The notes beneath the pieces were generated by a model that worked only from the letters and a program-made list of their open reading frames with translations, searched no databases and had not been told where the DNA came from. A stretch of 64,000 nt of DNA from Afipia sp. 1NLS2 (GTDB lineage Bacteria; Pseudomonadota; Alphaproteobacteria; Rhizobiales; Xanthobacteraceae), in assembly GCF_000178995.1 (NCBI RefSeq), contig NZ_ADVZ01000005.1, positions 124,001-188,000 of the forward strand, given 5' to 3'. Position numbers and translations under genes: made by a program. Shown in pieces: positions 17,871-26,677 of the stretch (position 1 is the stretch's first letter; every line of letters begins with the position of its first letter).

Positions 17871-19124
17871 TCAGGCGTGCGCTTCCGAGACAAAGGCGTG
17901 CACGTCTTCATGCGCGGGGCGCGATGCCTGGCTCACACTGCCACGGCGGGAATGGTCGAGCACCAGCGGCTCTTCCAGCACGGCCTCGACGCGATTGCGG
18001 CCACCCCGCTTGGCACGATAGAGCGCGGTGTCGGCCGACGCCATCAGCACGTCGAGTTCGGTGTTCGCAGGCCCGCCCGCGACGCCGATGCTGACGGTGG
18101 TGGCGAGCGGCGCACCATCGATCGCCACACCCGATTGCTCGAACGCGTCGCGGACGCGCTCCGCCGCGAGCAAGGCCTCATCCATCGCGCACGGCAGCAG
18201 TGCGGCAAACTCCTCGCCGCCGACGCGGCCGAGCAGATCGGTGATACGCAGCGCCCCGACCGCGACGTTCGCGAACACCTTGAGCACGTCGTCGCCCACA
18301 GGATGGCCATAGGTGTCGTTGACCGACTTGAAATGATCGATGTCGAAGATCATCACCGTGATCGAACGGCCAGCCTTGGCCTCTCGCTCGATCATGCGCG
18401 CGGTCGCCTCGCCGAATCCACGGCGGTTGAGCAGGCCTGTCAACGGGTCGACCGAGGCCGCCGTCTTGTGAATCGCGAGCGTCCGCTCCGACACCAGCAT
18501 GAAAATGATGAACACGGTGCCGATGGCATAGAACACCAACTCGGCGGCGAACGCCGCGACCCAAATCGCGGCGTGCGGGTTCGTGCCCGGCCCATCCATG
18601 ACATCGCCGAGCACGATCGGCAGCATCAGCACCGCGCCATGAAGGATCGGCACGAAGATCGCAGGCCAGCGCGAACGCATTGACTTGCGCCGCTCGCGCC
18701 ACAGCTCCGCAGCCGTCAGCGCGGCATAGATCGCCACGATACTTGCGCCCAGCACGAGGCGCGCATGGTCCGACAGCGGATCGGCGAAGATGACGGCGGC
18801 AAGCCACACGATCGCACCCGCGACAACGCCGATGACGCTCGGGGCGCGGCCGTGAAATACCCGCGCGGCATCCCACACCAGGCCGCAGGCAATGAAACCG
18901 ACCGCGTTGACCGCGAGCAACAATCCAAAGCCAAGATTCTCACCGCCTGCAATCCACAGCGCGATCGATGCCGCGCCCAGCAGATACGCAGCGCCCCACC
19001 AGCCGAGCGCCTCGATCTTTTCCTGTCGCCAGAAAAACATCAGCAGCGCGCCAAGCATCGCGGCGACGAACGTTGCAACCAGATAAAGGGTTGAAATGTC
19101 GAGTGACAGGCTATTGCCGGACAT
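17871..19124 (-). CDS. Membrane-bound diguanylate cyclase (GGDEF)
   Basis: A 417-residue enzyme making cyclic di-GMP from two GTP. Residues 1 to about 210 hold about six or seven membrane segments forming a sensory module. The GGDEF domain occupies about 225-375, with DPLTGLLNRRGF, FDIDHFKSVNDTYGH and the active-site GGEEF at 302-306. The inhibitory site RITD sits at 293-296, exactly five residues before GGEEF, so product inhibition is expected. The tail past 380 is hydrophilic and not conserved. It stands alone; polysaccharide genes lie 6 kb away and could be outputs, which is inference only. Confidence 0.93.
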   Translation of the reverse strand: MSGNSLSLDISTLYLVATFVAAMLGALLMFFWRQEKIEALGWWGAAYLLGAASIALWIAGGENLGFGLLLAVNAVGFIACGLVWDAARVFHGRAPSVIGVVAGAIVWLAAVIFADPLSDHARLVLGASIVAIYAALTAAELWRERRKSMRSRWPAIFVPILHGAVLMLPIVLGDVMDGPGTNPHAAIWVAAFAAELVFYAIGTVFIIFMLVSERTLAIHKTAASVDPLTGLLNRRGFGEATARMIEREAKAGRSITVMIFDIDHFKSVNDTYGHPVGDDVLKVFANVAVGALRITDLLGRVGGEEFAALLPCAMDEALLAAERVRDAFEQSGVAIDGAPLATTVSIGVAGGPANTELDVLMASADTALYRAKRGGRNRVEAVLEEPLVLDHSRRGSVSQASRPAHEDVHAFVSEAHA

Positions 19125-19272
19125 ACGAACGAAAGCTCCGCTGGAAGGAGCCGGAAATAGCTCTCTCAGCAGGACAAAATTACCAGCCGGTTATTGGCGA
19201 TGTGTTTGTTTGCGACGACAAGTTTTCTCGAAAATTGTCGATAGTTTGTGACGATCTGGAACCAATTACTCG

Positions 19273-19304
19273 ACAAAAAAGGGCGCCCCGAAGGGCGCCC
19301 TTTT
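19273..19304 (-). terminator. Rho-independent terminator after rpsI
   Basis: The minus strand has an AAAAGGGCGCCC/GGGCGCCCTTTT stem with TTCG-type loop and a terminal T-run. It begins about 40 bases beyond the rpsI stop. Confidence 0.92.
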
Positions 19305-19344
19305 GGCGGACCGTCTGCAATTGCAGACAAGTCGAACGAAATTC

Positions 19345-19821
19345 TTAGCGCTTCGAGAACTGGAAGGAGCGGCGGGCCTTCGCCTTGCCGTACTTCTTGC
19401 GCTCGACGACGCGGGAGTCACGGGTGAGGAAACCACCCTTCTTGAGGACGCCACGCAGATCGGGCTCGAAGTGCGTCAGCGCCTTCGAGATGCCGTGGCG
19501 CACGGCGCCCGCCTGACCCGACAGACCGCCGCCGGCGACGGTGGCAATGATGTCGTACTGGCCCTGACGGGCAGCGGCGACGATCGGCTGCTGGATCAGC
19601 ATGCGCAGAACGGGACGCGCGAAATACACTTCGACGTCGCGGGTGTTGACGGTAACCTTGCCGGAGCCGGGCTTGATCCAGACGCGGGCGACTGCGTCCT
19701 TGCGCTTGCCGGTGGCATAGGCGCGGCCCTGCTTGTCGACCTTCTTCTCGCGCTTGGGAGCTTCAGGCGCCGCGGTCTTCAGCGACGACAACTGATCGAG
19801 GGACTGCATGGTATCGGACAT
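19345..19821 (-). CDS. rpsI: 30S ribosomal protein S9
   Basis: A 158-residue small-subunit protein whose C-terminal tail reaches the P-site tRNA. The extra N-terminal 30 residues ([18 protein letters not shown]) are typical of alphaproteobacteria. The conserved core begins [17 protein letters not shown] and ends [16 protein letters not shown], the universal basic terminus. Its ATG overlaps the rplM stop in TAATG, so the two are translationally coupled. A terminator closes the rplM-rpsI operon. Confidence 0.98.
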   Translation of the reverse strand: MSDTMQSLDQLSSLKTAAPEAPKREKKVDKQGRAYATGKRKDAVARVWIKPGSGKVTVNTRDVEVYFARPVLRMLIQQPIVAAARQGQYDIIATVAGGGLSGQAGAVRHGISKALTHFEPDLRGVLKKGGFLTRDSRVVERKKYGKAKARRSFQFSKR

Positions 19822-20285
19822 TACGCGGCCCTCGTGTTCTTGCGGTTCAGAGAAGCGATATCGACGACTTCCGGATTCTGGGCCTCGTGCGGATGCTCGG
19901 CACCCGGATAGACGCGCAGGTTGCCCATCTGGATACGGCCGAGCGGACCGCGCGGAATCATGCGCTCAATGGCCTTCTCCACGACGCGCTCGGGGAAACG
20001 ACCCTCGAGGATCGACTTCGCGGAACGCTCCTTGATGCCGCCGATAAAGCCGGTGTGGTTGTAGTAAACCTTGTTGTCGCGCTTGCGCCCGGTGAGGACG
20101 ACATGCGCGGCGTTGATGATGATGACATTGTCACCGCAATCAACGTGGGGGGTGTAGGTTGGCAGGTGCTTGCCGCGCAAACGCATCGCGACCAAGGTGG
20201 CGAGACGACCGACGACCAGACCCTTGGCGTCGATGATCACCCACTTCTTGTTGACCTCGGCCGGTTTCGCCGAAAACGTCTTCAT
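19821..20285 (-). CDS. rplM: 50S ribosomal protein L13
   Basis: A 154-residue large-subunit protein, an early assembly factor. The start at 20285 gives [20 protein letters not shown], the family N-terminus; the frame stays open 24 codons upstream, but those residues are not conserved. Core motifs [28 protein letters not shown] and [19 protein letters not shown] are intact (given in parts). It leads the rplM-rpsI operon, the usual pair. Confidence 0.98.
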   Translation of the reverse strand: MKTFSAKPAEVNKKWVIIDAKGLVVGRLATLVAMRLRGKHLPTYTPHVDCGDNVIIINAAHVVLTGRKRDNKVYYNHTGFIGGIKERSAKSILEGRFPERVVEKAIERMIPRGPLGRIQMGNLRVYPGAEHPHEAQNPEVVDIASLNRKNTRAA

Positions 20286-20433
20286 GTGAGATATCCGTGA
20301 AAATGGCGTGCGGCGCTGTCGCCGGACTGGGCGTGTTTCTAGAGAACACCCCCTCACCCGTCAACGTCCATCCACGAAAATAAAACCATATAAAACAATA
20401 GCTTATAAATATGGTGTTATAATACCACAAAAA

Positions 20434-20865
20434 TCATGATGATTTTGGAATGGAATAGGTCGCGCTCGCATGGGCGATCGGATCGGGCGACGTGCCCGAC
20501 AGCAGGTTCACCTCGCCGAACGCCATCCGCTTGCCGACCTTGATGAGTCGCGCCGCGGCGACGATGTCCTGCCCCGGCTGGCCCCTGCGCATGAAACTGA
20601 TGCTGAGATTGGTCGTCACCGCGAGGCCGACCGGCCCGATCGCCGACAACAGCGCCACGTACATCGCGAAATCGGCCAGCGCCATCAGCGTCGGCCCCGA
20701 CACGGTACCGCCCGGGCGCAGCATATGCTCGCTGTAAGGCTGACGCAGCAGGCTGCTGGTGCCGTCTGCACTCTCGATCAAAATCTCGCCGGAGCTGAAC
20801 GCCTGAGGAAACTCGCGGTGGAGGAACGCTTCAAGTTCAGCCACCGTCATTTTCGCATTTGTCAT
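20434..20865 (-). CDS. PaaI-family hotdog-fold thioesterase
   Basis: A 143-residue acyl-CoA thioesterase-like protein. HMLRPGGTVSGPTLMALADFAMY (about 47-69; key residues Pro-Gly-Gly, Ser-Gly, Ala-Asp) is the hotdog helix with the catalytic Asp region, and SISFMRRGQPGQDI precedes the second strand set. The single hotdog domain would form a tetramer. Its substrate is unknown; family members cleave phenylacetyl-CoA or other aromatic and medium-chain acyl-CoAs. An AT-rich region of about 100 bases separates it from rplM. Confidence 0.85.
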   Translation of the reverse strand: MTNAKMTVAELEAFLHREFPQAFSSGEILIESADGTSSLLRQPYSEHMLRPGGTVSGPTLMALADFAMYVALLSAIGPVGLAVTTNLSISFMRRGQPGQDIVAAARLIKVGKRMAFGEVNLLSGTSPDPIAHASATYSIPKSS

Positions 20866-20985
20866 GTGGCCCGTTTCGTCACGATCTCATATATGACGCC
20901 TGTATCACTGCGGCGCGACAATAAAAACAAAGACGTGCGTGCGCTGCGGGACTAAAGACGAATATCCACACGAGGACTGCCGCCA

Positions 20986-21585
20986 ATGGACCACAATGCT
21001 TACCCCGATAGTTATATTCGCGGCATTCTGACCAACATCAAATCCATCGCCATGGTCGGCGCATCGCCCGTCAACGTGCGGCCGAGCTATTTTGCATTCA
21101 AATATCTCGACCAGCGCGGATACGACATGATTCCCGTCAACCCCGGACAACTCGGCAAGACGATCGCAGGCAAACCATTCGTCGGCTCACTGAGGGAGAT
21201 CGGCCGTCCGGTAGACATGATCGATATCTTCCGCGGCTCGGCTCACGCAATGCCGATCGTCGAGGAAGCGCTATCGCTTCCGGTGCTGCCGAAGGTGATC
21301 TGGATGCAGCTCGGCGTGCGCGACGATGCCGCCGCCGCCAAGGCGGAAGCCGCAGGCATCAAGGTGGTGATGAACCGCTGCCCGAAGATCGAATACGGCC
21401 GCCTCACCTCCGAAATCCAATGGGTCGGCGTGAACTCCCGCACCATCAGCGCCAAGCGCGCACCGATTCCGACGACAGGTATGCGACTGTCGCTCAATCG
21501 CCCAAGCGTTGCCGGCGGCTCGACCGCTGCCGCCGATCGCGCGGCACGCGCACAGGCCGACAAGGATCGCAACGGCGCGGCGTAA
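20986..21585 (+). CDS. CoA-binding domain protein (YccU-like)
   Basis: A 199-residue protein with a Rossmann-type CoA_binding_2 domain over residues 10-140. SIAMVGASPVNVRPSYFAF gives the nucleotide-binding loop and YDMIPVNPGQ the second strand; MNRCPKIEYGRL near 130-140 is the family end motif. The C-terminal 50 residues are Ala/Arg-rich and look unstructured. It lies 42 bases upstream of metY on the same strand, so co-transcription is likely and a link to sulfur amino acid or acyl-CoA metabolism is possible. No catalytic role is known for this group. Confidence 0.87.
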   Translation: MDHNAYPDSYIRGILTNIKSIAMVGASPVNVRPSYFAFKYLDQRGYDMIPVNPGQLGKTIAGKPFVGSLREIGRPVDMIDIFRGSAHAMPIVEEALSLPVLPKVIWMQLGVRDDAAAAKAEAAGIKVVMNRCPKIEYGRLTSEIQWVGVNSRTISAKRAPIPTTGMRLSLNRPSVAGGSTAAADRAARAQADKDRNGAA

Positions 21586-21627
21586 GCGCCTTTCATTTCA
21601 AAGTTTCAGTTCGCCAAAGGATGTTCC

Positions 21628-22914
21628 ATGACTGAACAATTGCCCGGCTTCTCCACCCTCGCCATTCATGCGGGCGCGCAACCCGACCCGACCACCGGCG
21701 CACGCGTGACGCCGATCTATCAGACGGCCTCTTTCGTCTTCAACGATGCCGATCATGCCGCTTCGCTGTTCGGCCTGCAGACCTTCGGCAACATCTACAC
21801 GCGCCTCGGCAACCCGACGACGGCGGTGCTGGAGGAGCGTGTCGCCGCGCTTGAGGGCGGCACCGCGGCGGTTGCGGCCGCCTCCGGCCACGCCGCGCAG
21901 GTGATGGCGTTCCACACGCTGTTGCAGCCCGGCGATGAGTTCATCGCCTCGCGCCGCCTGTATGGCGGATCGATCAACCAGTTCACCCACGCCTACAAGA
22001 ATTTCGGCTGGAACGTGGTGTGGGCGGATTCGGATGACATCAGCACGTTCGAGCGCGCGGTGTCGCCCAAGACCAAAGCGATCTTCGTGGAGTCGGTCGC
22101 CAATCCCGGCGGCGCGATTACCGATCTCGAAGCGGTGGCGGAAGTCGCGCGCAAGGCAAAGGTGCCGTTCATCGTCGATAACACACTGGCCTCGCCCTAC
22201 CTCCTCAAGCCGATCGATCACGGCGCGGACATCGTAGTGCATTCGCTGACCAAGTTCCTTGGCGGCCACGGCAATTCGCTCGGCGGAATCATCGTGGATG
22301 CGGGTACGTTCGACTGGACGGCCAGCGGCCGCTATCCCCTGCTGAGCGAGCCGCGTCCGGAATATCACGGCATCCGGATGCACGAGACCTTCGGCAATTT
22401 CGCCTTCGCCATCGCCGTGCGCGTGCTGGCGTTGCGCGACCTCGGCCCCGCGATCTCGCCGTTCAACTCATTCATGATCCTGACCGGGATCGAGACGCTG
22501 GCGCTGCGCATGCAGCGTCATGTCGACAACACCAAGGCCATCACCGAATGGCTGTCGAAACATCCCGCCGTGTCATGGGTGAATTACGCGAGCCTGCCGG
22601 GCGACCGCTATTACAACCTCGCGCGCAAATACACGCCGAAGGGCGCGGGCGCTGTGTTCACCTTCGGGTTGAAGGGCGGCTATGAGGCAGGCATCAGCCT
22701 CGTCTCGAATGTGAGGCTGTTCTCTCACCTTGCCAATATCGGCGACACCCGCTCGCTCATCATCCATCCCGCCTCGACCACGCATAGCCAGCTTACCGAC
22801 GAGCAGAAGACCATGGCGGGCGCAGGTCCCGACGTGGTGCGGCTGTCGATCGGCATCGAGGACAAGGAAGACCTGATCGCCGATCTCGAACAGGCGCTCA
22901 ACGTTCCGTACTGA
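21628..22914 (+). CDS. metY: O-acetylhomoserine sulfhydrylase
   Basis: A 428-residue PLP enzyme of the Cys/Met metabolism class that makes homocysteine from O-acetyl- or O-succinylhomoserine and sulfide. The start region GFSTLAIHAGAQPDP, TPIYQTASFVF, the PLP-contacting YTRLGNPTT and the lysine in SLTKFLGGHGNSLGG are clear, as are HPASTTHSQ and the final DVVRLSIGIED. Length of about 430 residues favours MetY over MetZ/MetB (about 390). CAAAGGA precedes the ATG. A terminator follows. There is no room for a SAM riboswitch directly upstream. Confidence 0.93.
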   Translation: MTEQLPGFSTLAIHAGAQPDPTTGARVTPIYQTASFVFNDADHAASLFGLQTFGNIYTRLGNPTTAVLEERVAALEGGTAAVAAASGHAAQVMAFHTLLQPGDEFIASRRLYGGSINQFTHAYKNFGWNVVWADSDDISTFERAVSPKTKAIFVESVANPGGAITDLEAVAEVARKAKVPFIVDNTLASPYLLKPIDHGADIVVHSLTKFLGGHGNSLGGIIVDAGTFDWTASGRYPLLSEPRPEYHGIRMHETFGNFAFAIAVRVLALRDLGPAISPFNSFMILTGIETLALRMQRHVDNTKAITEWLSKHPAVSWVNYASLPGDRYYNLARKYTPKGAGAVFTFGLKGGYEAGISLVSNVRLFSHLANIGDTRSLIIHPASTTHSQLTDEQKTMAGAGPDVVRLSIGIEDKEDLIADLEQALNVPY

Positions 22915-22931
22915 GGATCATCCAACACGAC

Positions 22932-22967
22932 AAAAAGCGGCGCCGGTTATGGCGCCGCTTTTCTTTC
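22932..22967 (+). terminator. Rho-independent terminator after metY
   Basis: The stem AAAAAGCGGCGCC/GGCGCCGCTTTT with a TTCTTT tail stands between the convergent metY and the FTR1 permease gene. A-run and T-run flank both sides, so it can serve both strands. Confidence 0.9.
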
Positions 22968-22983
22968 GCGCATTGAAATTCGG

Positions 22984-23790
22984 CTATGTCGCCCCGGCGG
23001 CCTTGTCGCGGCGAACGAGACGGTTGTTGCGCTGGACCACTGCAAAACTCGCCACCGCGAACAGGATCACCAGCAACTGCGCCGAGACCGCCTCAAGCGT
23101 CGGATTGAGACCGATGGTTTCCATCCACCCGAAACCATGGAGCGGCGTGAACGGCACGATGGCCTGCTCCTGGAATTCCTGCATCGCCTCGCCGATGAAC
23201 TTGATGCCCATCAGGAACAGGAAGGCCGAGGTGACAATAAACAACGGCCGCAACGGAATCCGCTGCGCCACCAGATTGATGAAATAGAACAGCACCGCGA
23301 GCGCCAGCGCGGCGGCCAAAAGCCCGCCGAACAGGCCAGCGCTCCAGCCGCCTTCGGTCGCGGCGAGTGCTGTGATGAACAAAACCGTTTCCGCGCCCTC
23401 GCGAAACACCGCAAGGAACGCCAGCAGCCCCACCGCCCAGCCGGTGTCTCGCGCCAGCGCGTGGTCGGCCTTGTGGGCAAGGTACTCCTTCCAGCCCTTG
23501 GGGTCCTGCTTGTTCCATAGCCAGCCGCTGACATAGAGCATCAGCCCTGCCGCGACGAGAATGACGATGCCTTCCATCAGGTCGCTGTGCTCGCCGGAAT
23601 TGAGCACGGCGAACAGCCAGGCCGCGATCAGGCTCGCGCCAATCGCCACCAGCGCGCCGAGATAGAGCGCGCCGACGCGATGCCCGCCATCCACCTTACG
23701 CAGATAAGCCGCGAGCGCCGCGATCACGAGCATGGCCTCAAGGCCCTCGCGCAGCAGAATGACGGCAGCCTGGATGAATGCGTTCGACAT
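22984..23790 (-). CDS. FTR1-family high-affinity iron permease
   Basis: A 268-residue inner-membrane protein with seven predicted helices. Two REGxE motifs, REGLEAML (about residue 14) and REGAETVLF (about residue 132), are the iron-binding signature of Ftr1/EfeU. The start at 23790 (MSNAFIQAAVILLREGLE) places the first motif in helix one. No EfeO or EfeB partner gene is adjacent, so it may work with proteins encoded elsewhere. A periplasmic oxidase would be needed; the cupredoxin-like protein at 9.5 kb is not adjacent and lacks the copper ligands. Confidence 0.9.
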   Translation of the reverse strand: MSNAFIQAAVILLREGLEAMLVIAALAAYLRKVDGGHRVGALYLGALVAIGASLIAAWLFAVLNSGEHSDLMEGIVILVAAGLMLYVSGWLWNKQDPKGWKEYLAHKADHALARDTGWAVGLLAFLAVFREGAETVLFITALAATEGGWSAGLFGGLLAAALALAVLFYFINLVAQRIPLRPLFIVTSAFLFLMGIKFIGEAMQEFQEQAIVPFTPLHGFGWMETIGLNPTLEAVSAQLLVILFAVASFAVVQRNNRLVRRDKAAGAT

Positions 23791-23900
23791 CGGAAATAGA
23801 CTCCGCAAGCGCCAATTGCTTATGCGCGCGCCTTCGCATGTAAAGACGGTGACGCACGACTACGAGAGGGCAGCGATTTAGAATTCGTCGAGAATGCAAA

Positions 23901-24995
23901 TTAGCGAAGCGCAGGCACGAGCCCCTGCTCCACCGGGCTTTCCACATGATGAAGGCGATAGGCCTGCAGCAGCGTGAATGTCAGCACCACGATCGCGGTC
24001 GCCTGATGCAGCAGGCCGAGGGAGATCGGTACCTGATGCAGCAGCGTGAAAATGCCGATCACGAGCTGAAGGCTCAGTGCGGCCATCAGCCATGCTGCGC
24101 CGCGGATCACGGCAGGCGATGCCTTGCTGCGGATCACGTCGACGAGGTGCAGCAGCGCCACCCCGAACAGCGTGTAGGCGATCATCCGGTGGGTGAATTG
24201 CACCGTCAGCGTGCTGTCGAAGAAATTGCGCCACCATGGCTGCTCGAAGAACAACTGGTCGAGCGGCGGAATGAACCCGCCATCGATGTCAGGCCAGGTG
24301 TTGTAGATCTTGCCTGCGCGCAGGCCAGCCACCAGCGCGCCGAAATACAATTGCAGGAACACAAGCCCCAGCAAAATCTTGCTGGTCAGCACGGCCCGCG
24401 CGCTGGCGAGGGCCTTTGTCGCACGCGGCGCAAGGCCGCGCATGGTCCAGACGATCGCAGAGAAGATCAGCAGCGCGAGAAGAAAGTGAATCGCAAGCCG
24501 GTATTGCGAGACGGAAACGCGTGCGGTCAGCCCCGACTTCACCATCCACCAGCCGACGGCGCCCTGCAGCCCGCCGAGCGCGAACAGCACCCACAGCCGC
24601 CGCTTCAAGGCGTGGCCTAGGCCGCCGCGCATCAGGAAATACAGAAACGGAAAGAAGAACACCGCACCGATGCTGCGCGCGAGCAGCCGGTGCGTCCATT
24701 CCCACCAGAAGATGGTCTTGAACTCGGACAGGCTCATCCCCGCGTTCATTTCGCGATATTGCGGAATCTGCTTGTAGGCCTCGAATTCCTGATCCCACGC
24801 ATGGGCGCTCAAGGGCGGCACCATGCCCGAGACCGGATTCCATTGCGTGATCGAGAGACCGGATTCGGTCAGCCGCGTCGCTCCGCCGACCAGCAATGTG
24901 CCGATAATCATCGCGGCCACAATTCCGAGCCAGATGCGGATCGGGCGCCGCGACGGCGTCGTGGCGGAACGGGTATCATCGAGGGTGTCGGTCAT
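23901..24995 (-). CDS. ctaA: Heme A synthase (COX15/CtaA)
   Basis: A 364-residue membrane enzyme that oxidises the C8 methyl of heme O to a formyl group, giving heme A for cytochrome aa3 oxidase. Eight membrane segments are visible. Conserved pieces: [21 protein letters not shown] near the start (as [11 protein letters not shown], then WNPVSG), [17 protein letters not shown] with the heme-ligand His, [17 protein letters not shown], and FTHRMIAY and LLHQ with further His ligands. This is the type found in alphaproteobacteria and mitochondria. It diverges from the DUF2842 gene. Confidence 0.95.
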   Translation of the reverse strand: MTDTLDDTRSATTPSRRPIRIWLGIVAAMIIGTLLVGGATRLTESGLSITQWNPVSGMVPPLSAHAWDQEFEAYKQIPQYREMNAGMSLSEFKTIFWWEWTHRLLARSIGAVFFFPFLYFLMRGGLGHALKRRLWVLFALGGLQGAVGWWMVKSGLTARVSVSQYRLAIHFLLALLIFSAIVWTMRGLAPRATKALASARAVLTSKILLGLVFLQLYFGALVAGLRAGKIYNTWPDIDGGFIPPLDQLFFEQPWWRNFFDSTLTVQFTHRMIAYTLFGVALLHLVDVIRSKASPAVIRGAAWLMAALSLQLVIGIFTLLHQVPISLGLLHQATAIVVLTFTLLQAYRLHHVESPVEQGLVPALR

Positions 24996-25099
24996 GGAGA
25001 TATAAGGTCCGCTGGGGAAGGCTTGATCGGCCGGACGCGGCCCTTATAGTCCCCCCGCTTTGCGGCGCAAGGCGCGCATCCACGCAGGCTCCCGATTTC

Positions 25100-25315
25100 A
25101 TGAAGATCAGAACGCGAAAATTCATCGGAACCATAGGCTTGCTCGTTCTCGTCGTGGTGTGGTCGCTGCTCGGAATGGCGATCGCGCAGACGCCGTGGCT
25201 CGCCGCTTCGCGGCTGGCGCAGGCCATTTTCTATGTGGTCGCGGGTCTGGGCTGGGTTCTGCCGGCCATGCCGCTGATTGCGTGGATGGCACGGCCGGAC
25301 GCGCCGACGGCCTGA
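25100..25315 (+). CDS. DUF2842 small membrane protein
   Basis: A 71-residue protein with two hydrophobic segments, GTIGLLVLVVVWSLLGMAIA and AIFYVVAGLGWVLPAMPLIAW, joined by TPWLAASRL. The RTRKFIGT start and the WVLPAMPLIAWM end are characteristic of the alphaproteobacterial DUF2842 family. It diverges from ctaA, the usual neighbour in related genomes as far as I recall, which hints at a respiratory or membrane role. Function unknown. Confidence 0.85.
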   Translation: MKIRTRKFIGTIGLLVLVVVWSLLGMAIAQTPWLAASRLAQAIFYVVAGLGWVLPAMPLIAWMARPDAPTA

Positions 25316-25436
25316 AAGCCCTCGGCCCGGTTCCGCAAACCCTGATTCATTACCCTTTGTTGACGTTTATTTGAAAAGGTCGACCGGTCAGGGGTGGCAG
25401 GCCCCTGCACGATCCGTCCTGACAACAAGGTTTGCA

Positions 25437-26630
25437 ATGGCTAGCGTCGCTGAGCACGAAAACCAAGCCGCCTATGCGCGCGCTGGGGCCGTCAGCGCCG
25501 TTACCAGCGTTGCCATCTATGGCAGCCTTGCGGAGGCGGAAGCAATCTGGCGCGGGATGGAGACGCCCGATTATCTCCACACCTCCTTTCAACGCTTCGA
25601 TTTTCTCAACGCCTGGCAGGCTCATGCCGGCGCGCATCTGAATATAAAACCGCTCATCGTCGTCGCCTCCGACCGCGGGGGCCGCCCCCTGATACTGCTG
25701 CCGCTCGGCTCGGTCCGGGAGAATGGCGTGAACATCGCGCGCTTTCTCGGCGGCAAACATCCGACATTCAACATGGGCCTGTGGCGGCGCGACTTCGCGG
25801 CTTCCGCCTGCAAAGCCGACATCGATACGATTCTCGCCGCGATTGTGGCCCATGGCGACCGGATCGACCTGCTGGCGCTGACGCAACAACCGGAGCGATG
25901 GGACGGCGTTCTCAATCCGCTGGCGCATTTTTCACGCCAACTTTCAGCGAACGCTTGCCCGCTGTTGCGCATGCCACCCGGAGCGCACCCGGAAGACATC
26001 ATCAGTTCCGGTTTTCGCCGCCGCATCCGCGCGAAGGAAAAGAAGCTGAAGGCGCTGCCCGGCTATCGCTTTTTCCTCGCCCGCACCGACGAGGACATCA
26101 CGCGCGTCCTCGACGCGTTCTTCACCATCAAGCCGTTGCGCATGGCCGCGCAGAATCTGCCGAACGTGTTTGCCGATCCGGGCATCGAAGCCTTCATCCG
26201 CACCGCCTGCCTGTCCAAGGCCCCTAATGACGGGCGCGCCATCGCGATCCACACACTGGAATGCGACAATGAAATTATCGCGATGTTCGCAGGCGTTGCC
26301 GATGGCCATCGTATCTCGATGATGTTCAACACCTACACGATGTCCGAGAATGCAAAGTACAGCCCCGGCCTGATCCTGCTGCGTAACATCATCGACCATT
26401 ATACCGAACTCGGCTATTGCGCCTTCGATCTCGGCATCGGCTCGGATGACTACAAGCGCTGGTTCTGCAAGGACGATGAGCCGATCTTCGACAGCTTCAT
26501 TCCGCTCAGCGCCTATGGGCGACTGGCGGCGCTCGGCATGTCATCGCTCAATCACGCCAAGCGCATGGTGAAGCAGAATCCGGCCCTGGTGGCCATGGCG
26601 CACCGGCTGCGCGCAGCTCTGCATCGCTGA
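25437..26630 (+). CDS. GNAT-fold acyltransferase of polysaccharide clusters (CelD/BioF2-like)
   Basis: A 397-residue cytoplasmic protein of the CelD/FemAB-like GNAT group. The second half carries the acyltransferase fold: FRRRIRAKEKKLKAL (about residue 190), IAMFAGVADGHRISMMFNTY, and the end LRNIIDHYTELGYCAFDLGIG with GSDDYKRWF, the characteristic terminus. AACAAGG precedes the ATG; 53 more codons are open upstream but look non-coding. Relatives include HfsK of Caulobacter holdfast synthesis and CelD of cellulose operons. Its place at the head of a polysaccharide cluster suggests N- or O-acylation of a sugar intermediate; substrate unknown. Confidence 0.8.
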   Translation: MASVAEHENQAAYARAGAVSAVTSVAIYGSLAEAEAIWRGMETPDYLHTSFQRFDFLNAWQAHAGAHLNIKPLIVVASDRGGRPLILLPLGSVRENGVNIARFLGGKHPTFNMGLWRRDFAASACKADIDTILAAIVAHGDRIDLLALTQQPERWDGVLNPLAHFSRQLSANACPLLRMPPGAHPEDIISSGFRRRIRAKEKKLKALPGYRFFLARTDEDITRVLDAFFTIKPLRMAAQNLPNVFADPGIEAFIRTACLSKAPNDGRAIAIHTLECDNEIIAMFAGVADGHRISMMFNTYTMSENAKYSPGLILLRNIIDHYTELGYCAFDLGIGSDDYKRWFCKDDEPIFDSFIPLSAYGRLAALGMSSLNHAKRMVKQNPALVAMAHRLRAALHR

Positions 26631-26677
26631 CGCAAGGCCGCGCTTCACCCACCGTCAAACACAATCGGTGACTGAAC

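Noticed and set aside
21586-21627. SAM riboswitch upstream of metY
   Set aside because: Only 42 bases separate the CoA-binding gene from metY, too short for a SAM-II element plus expression platform.
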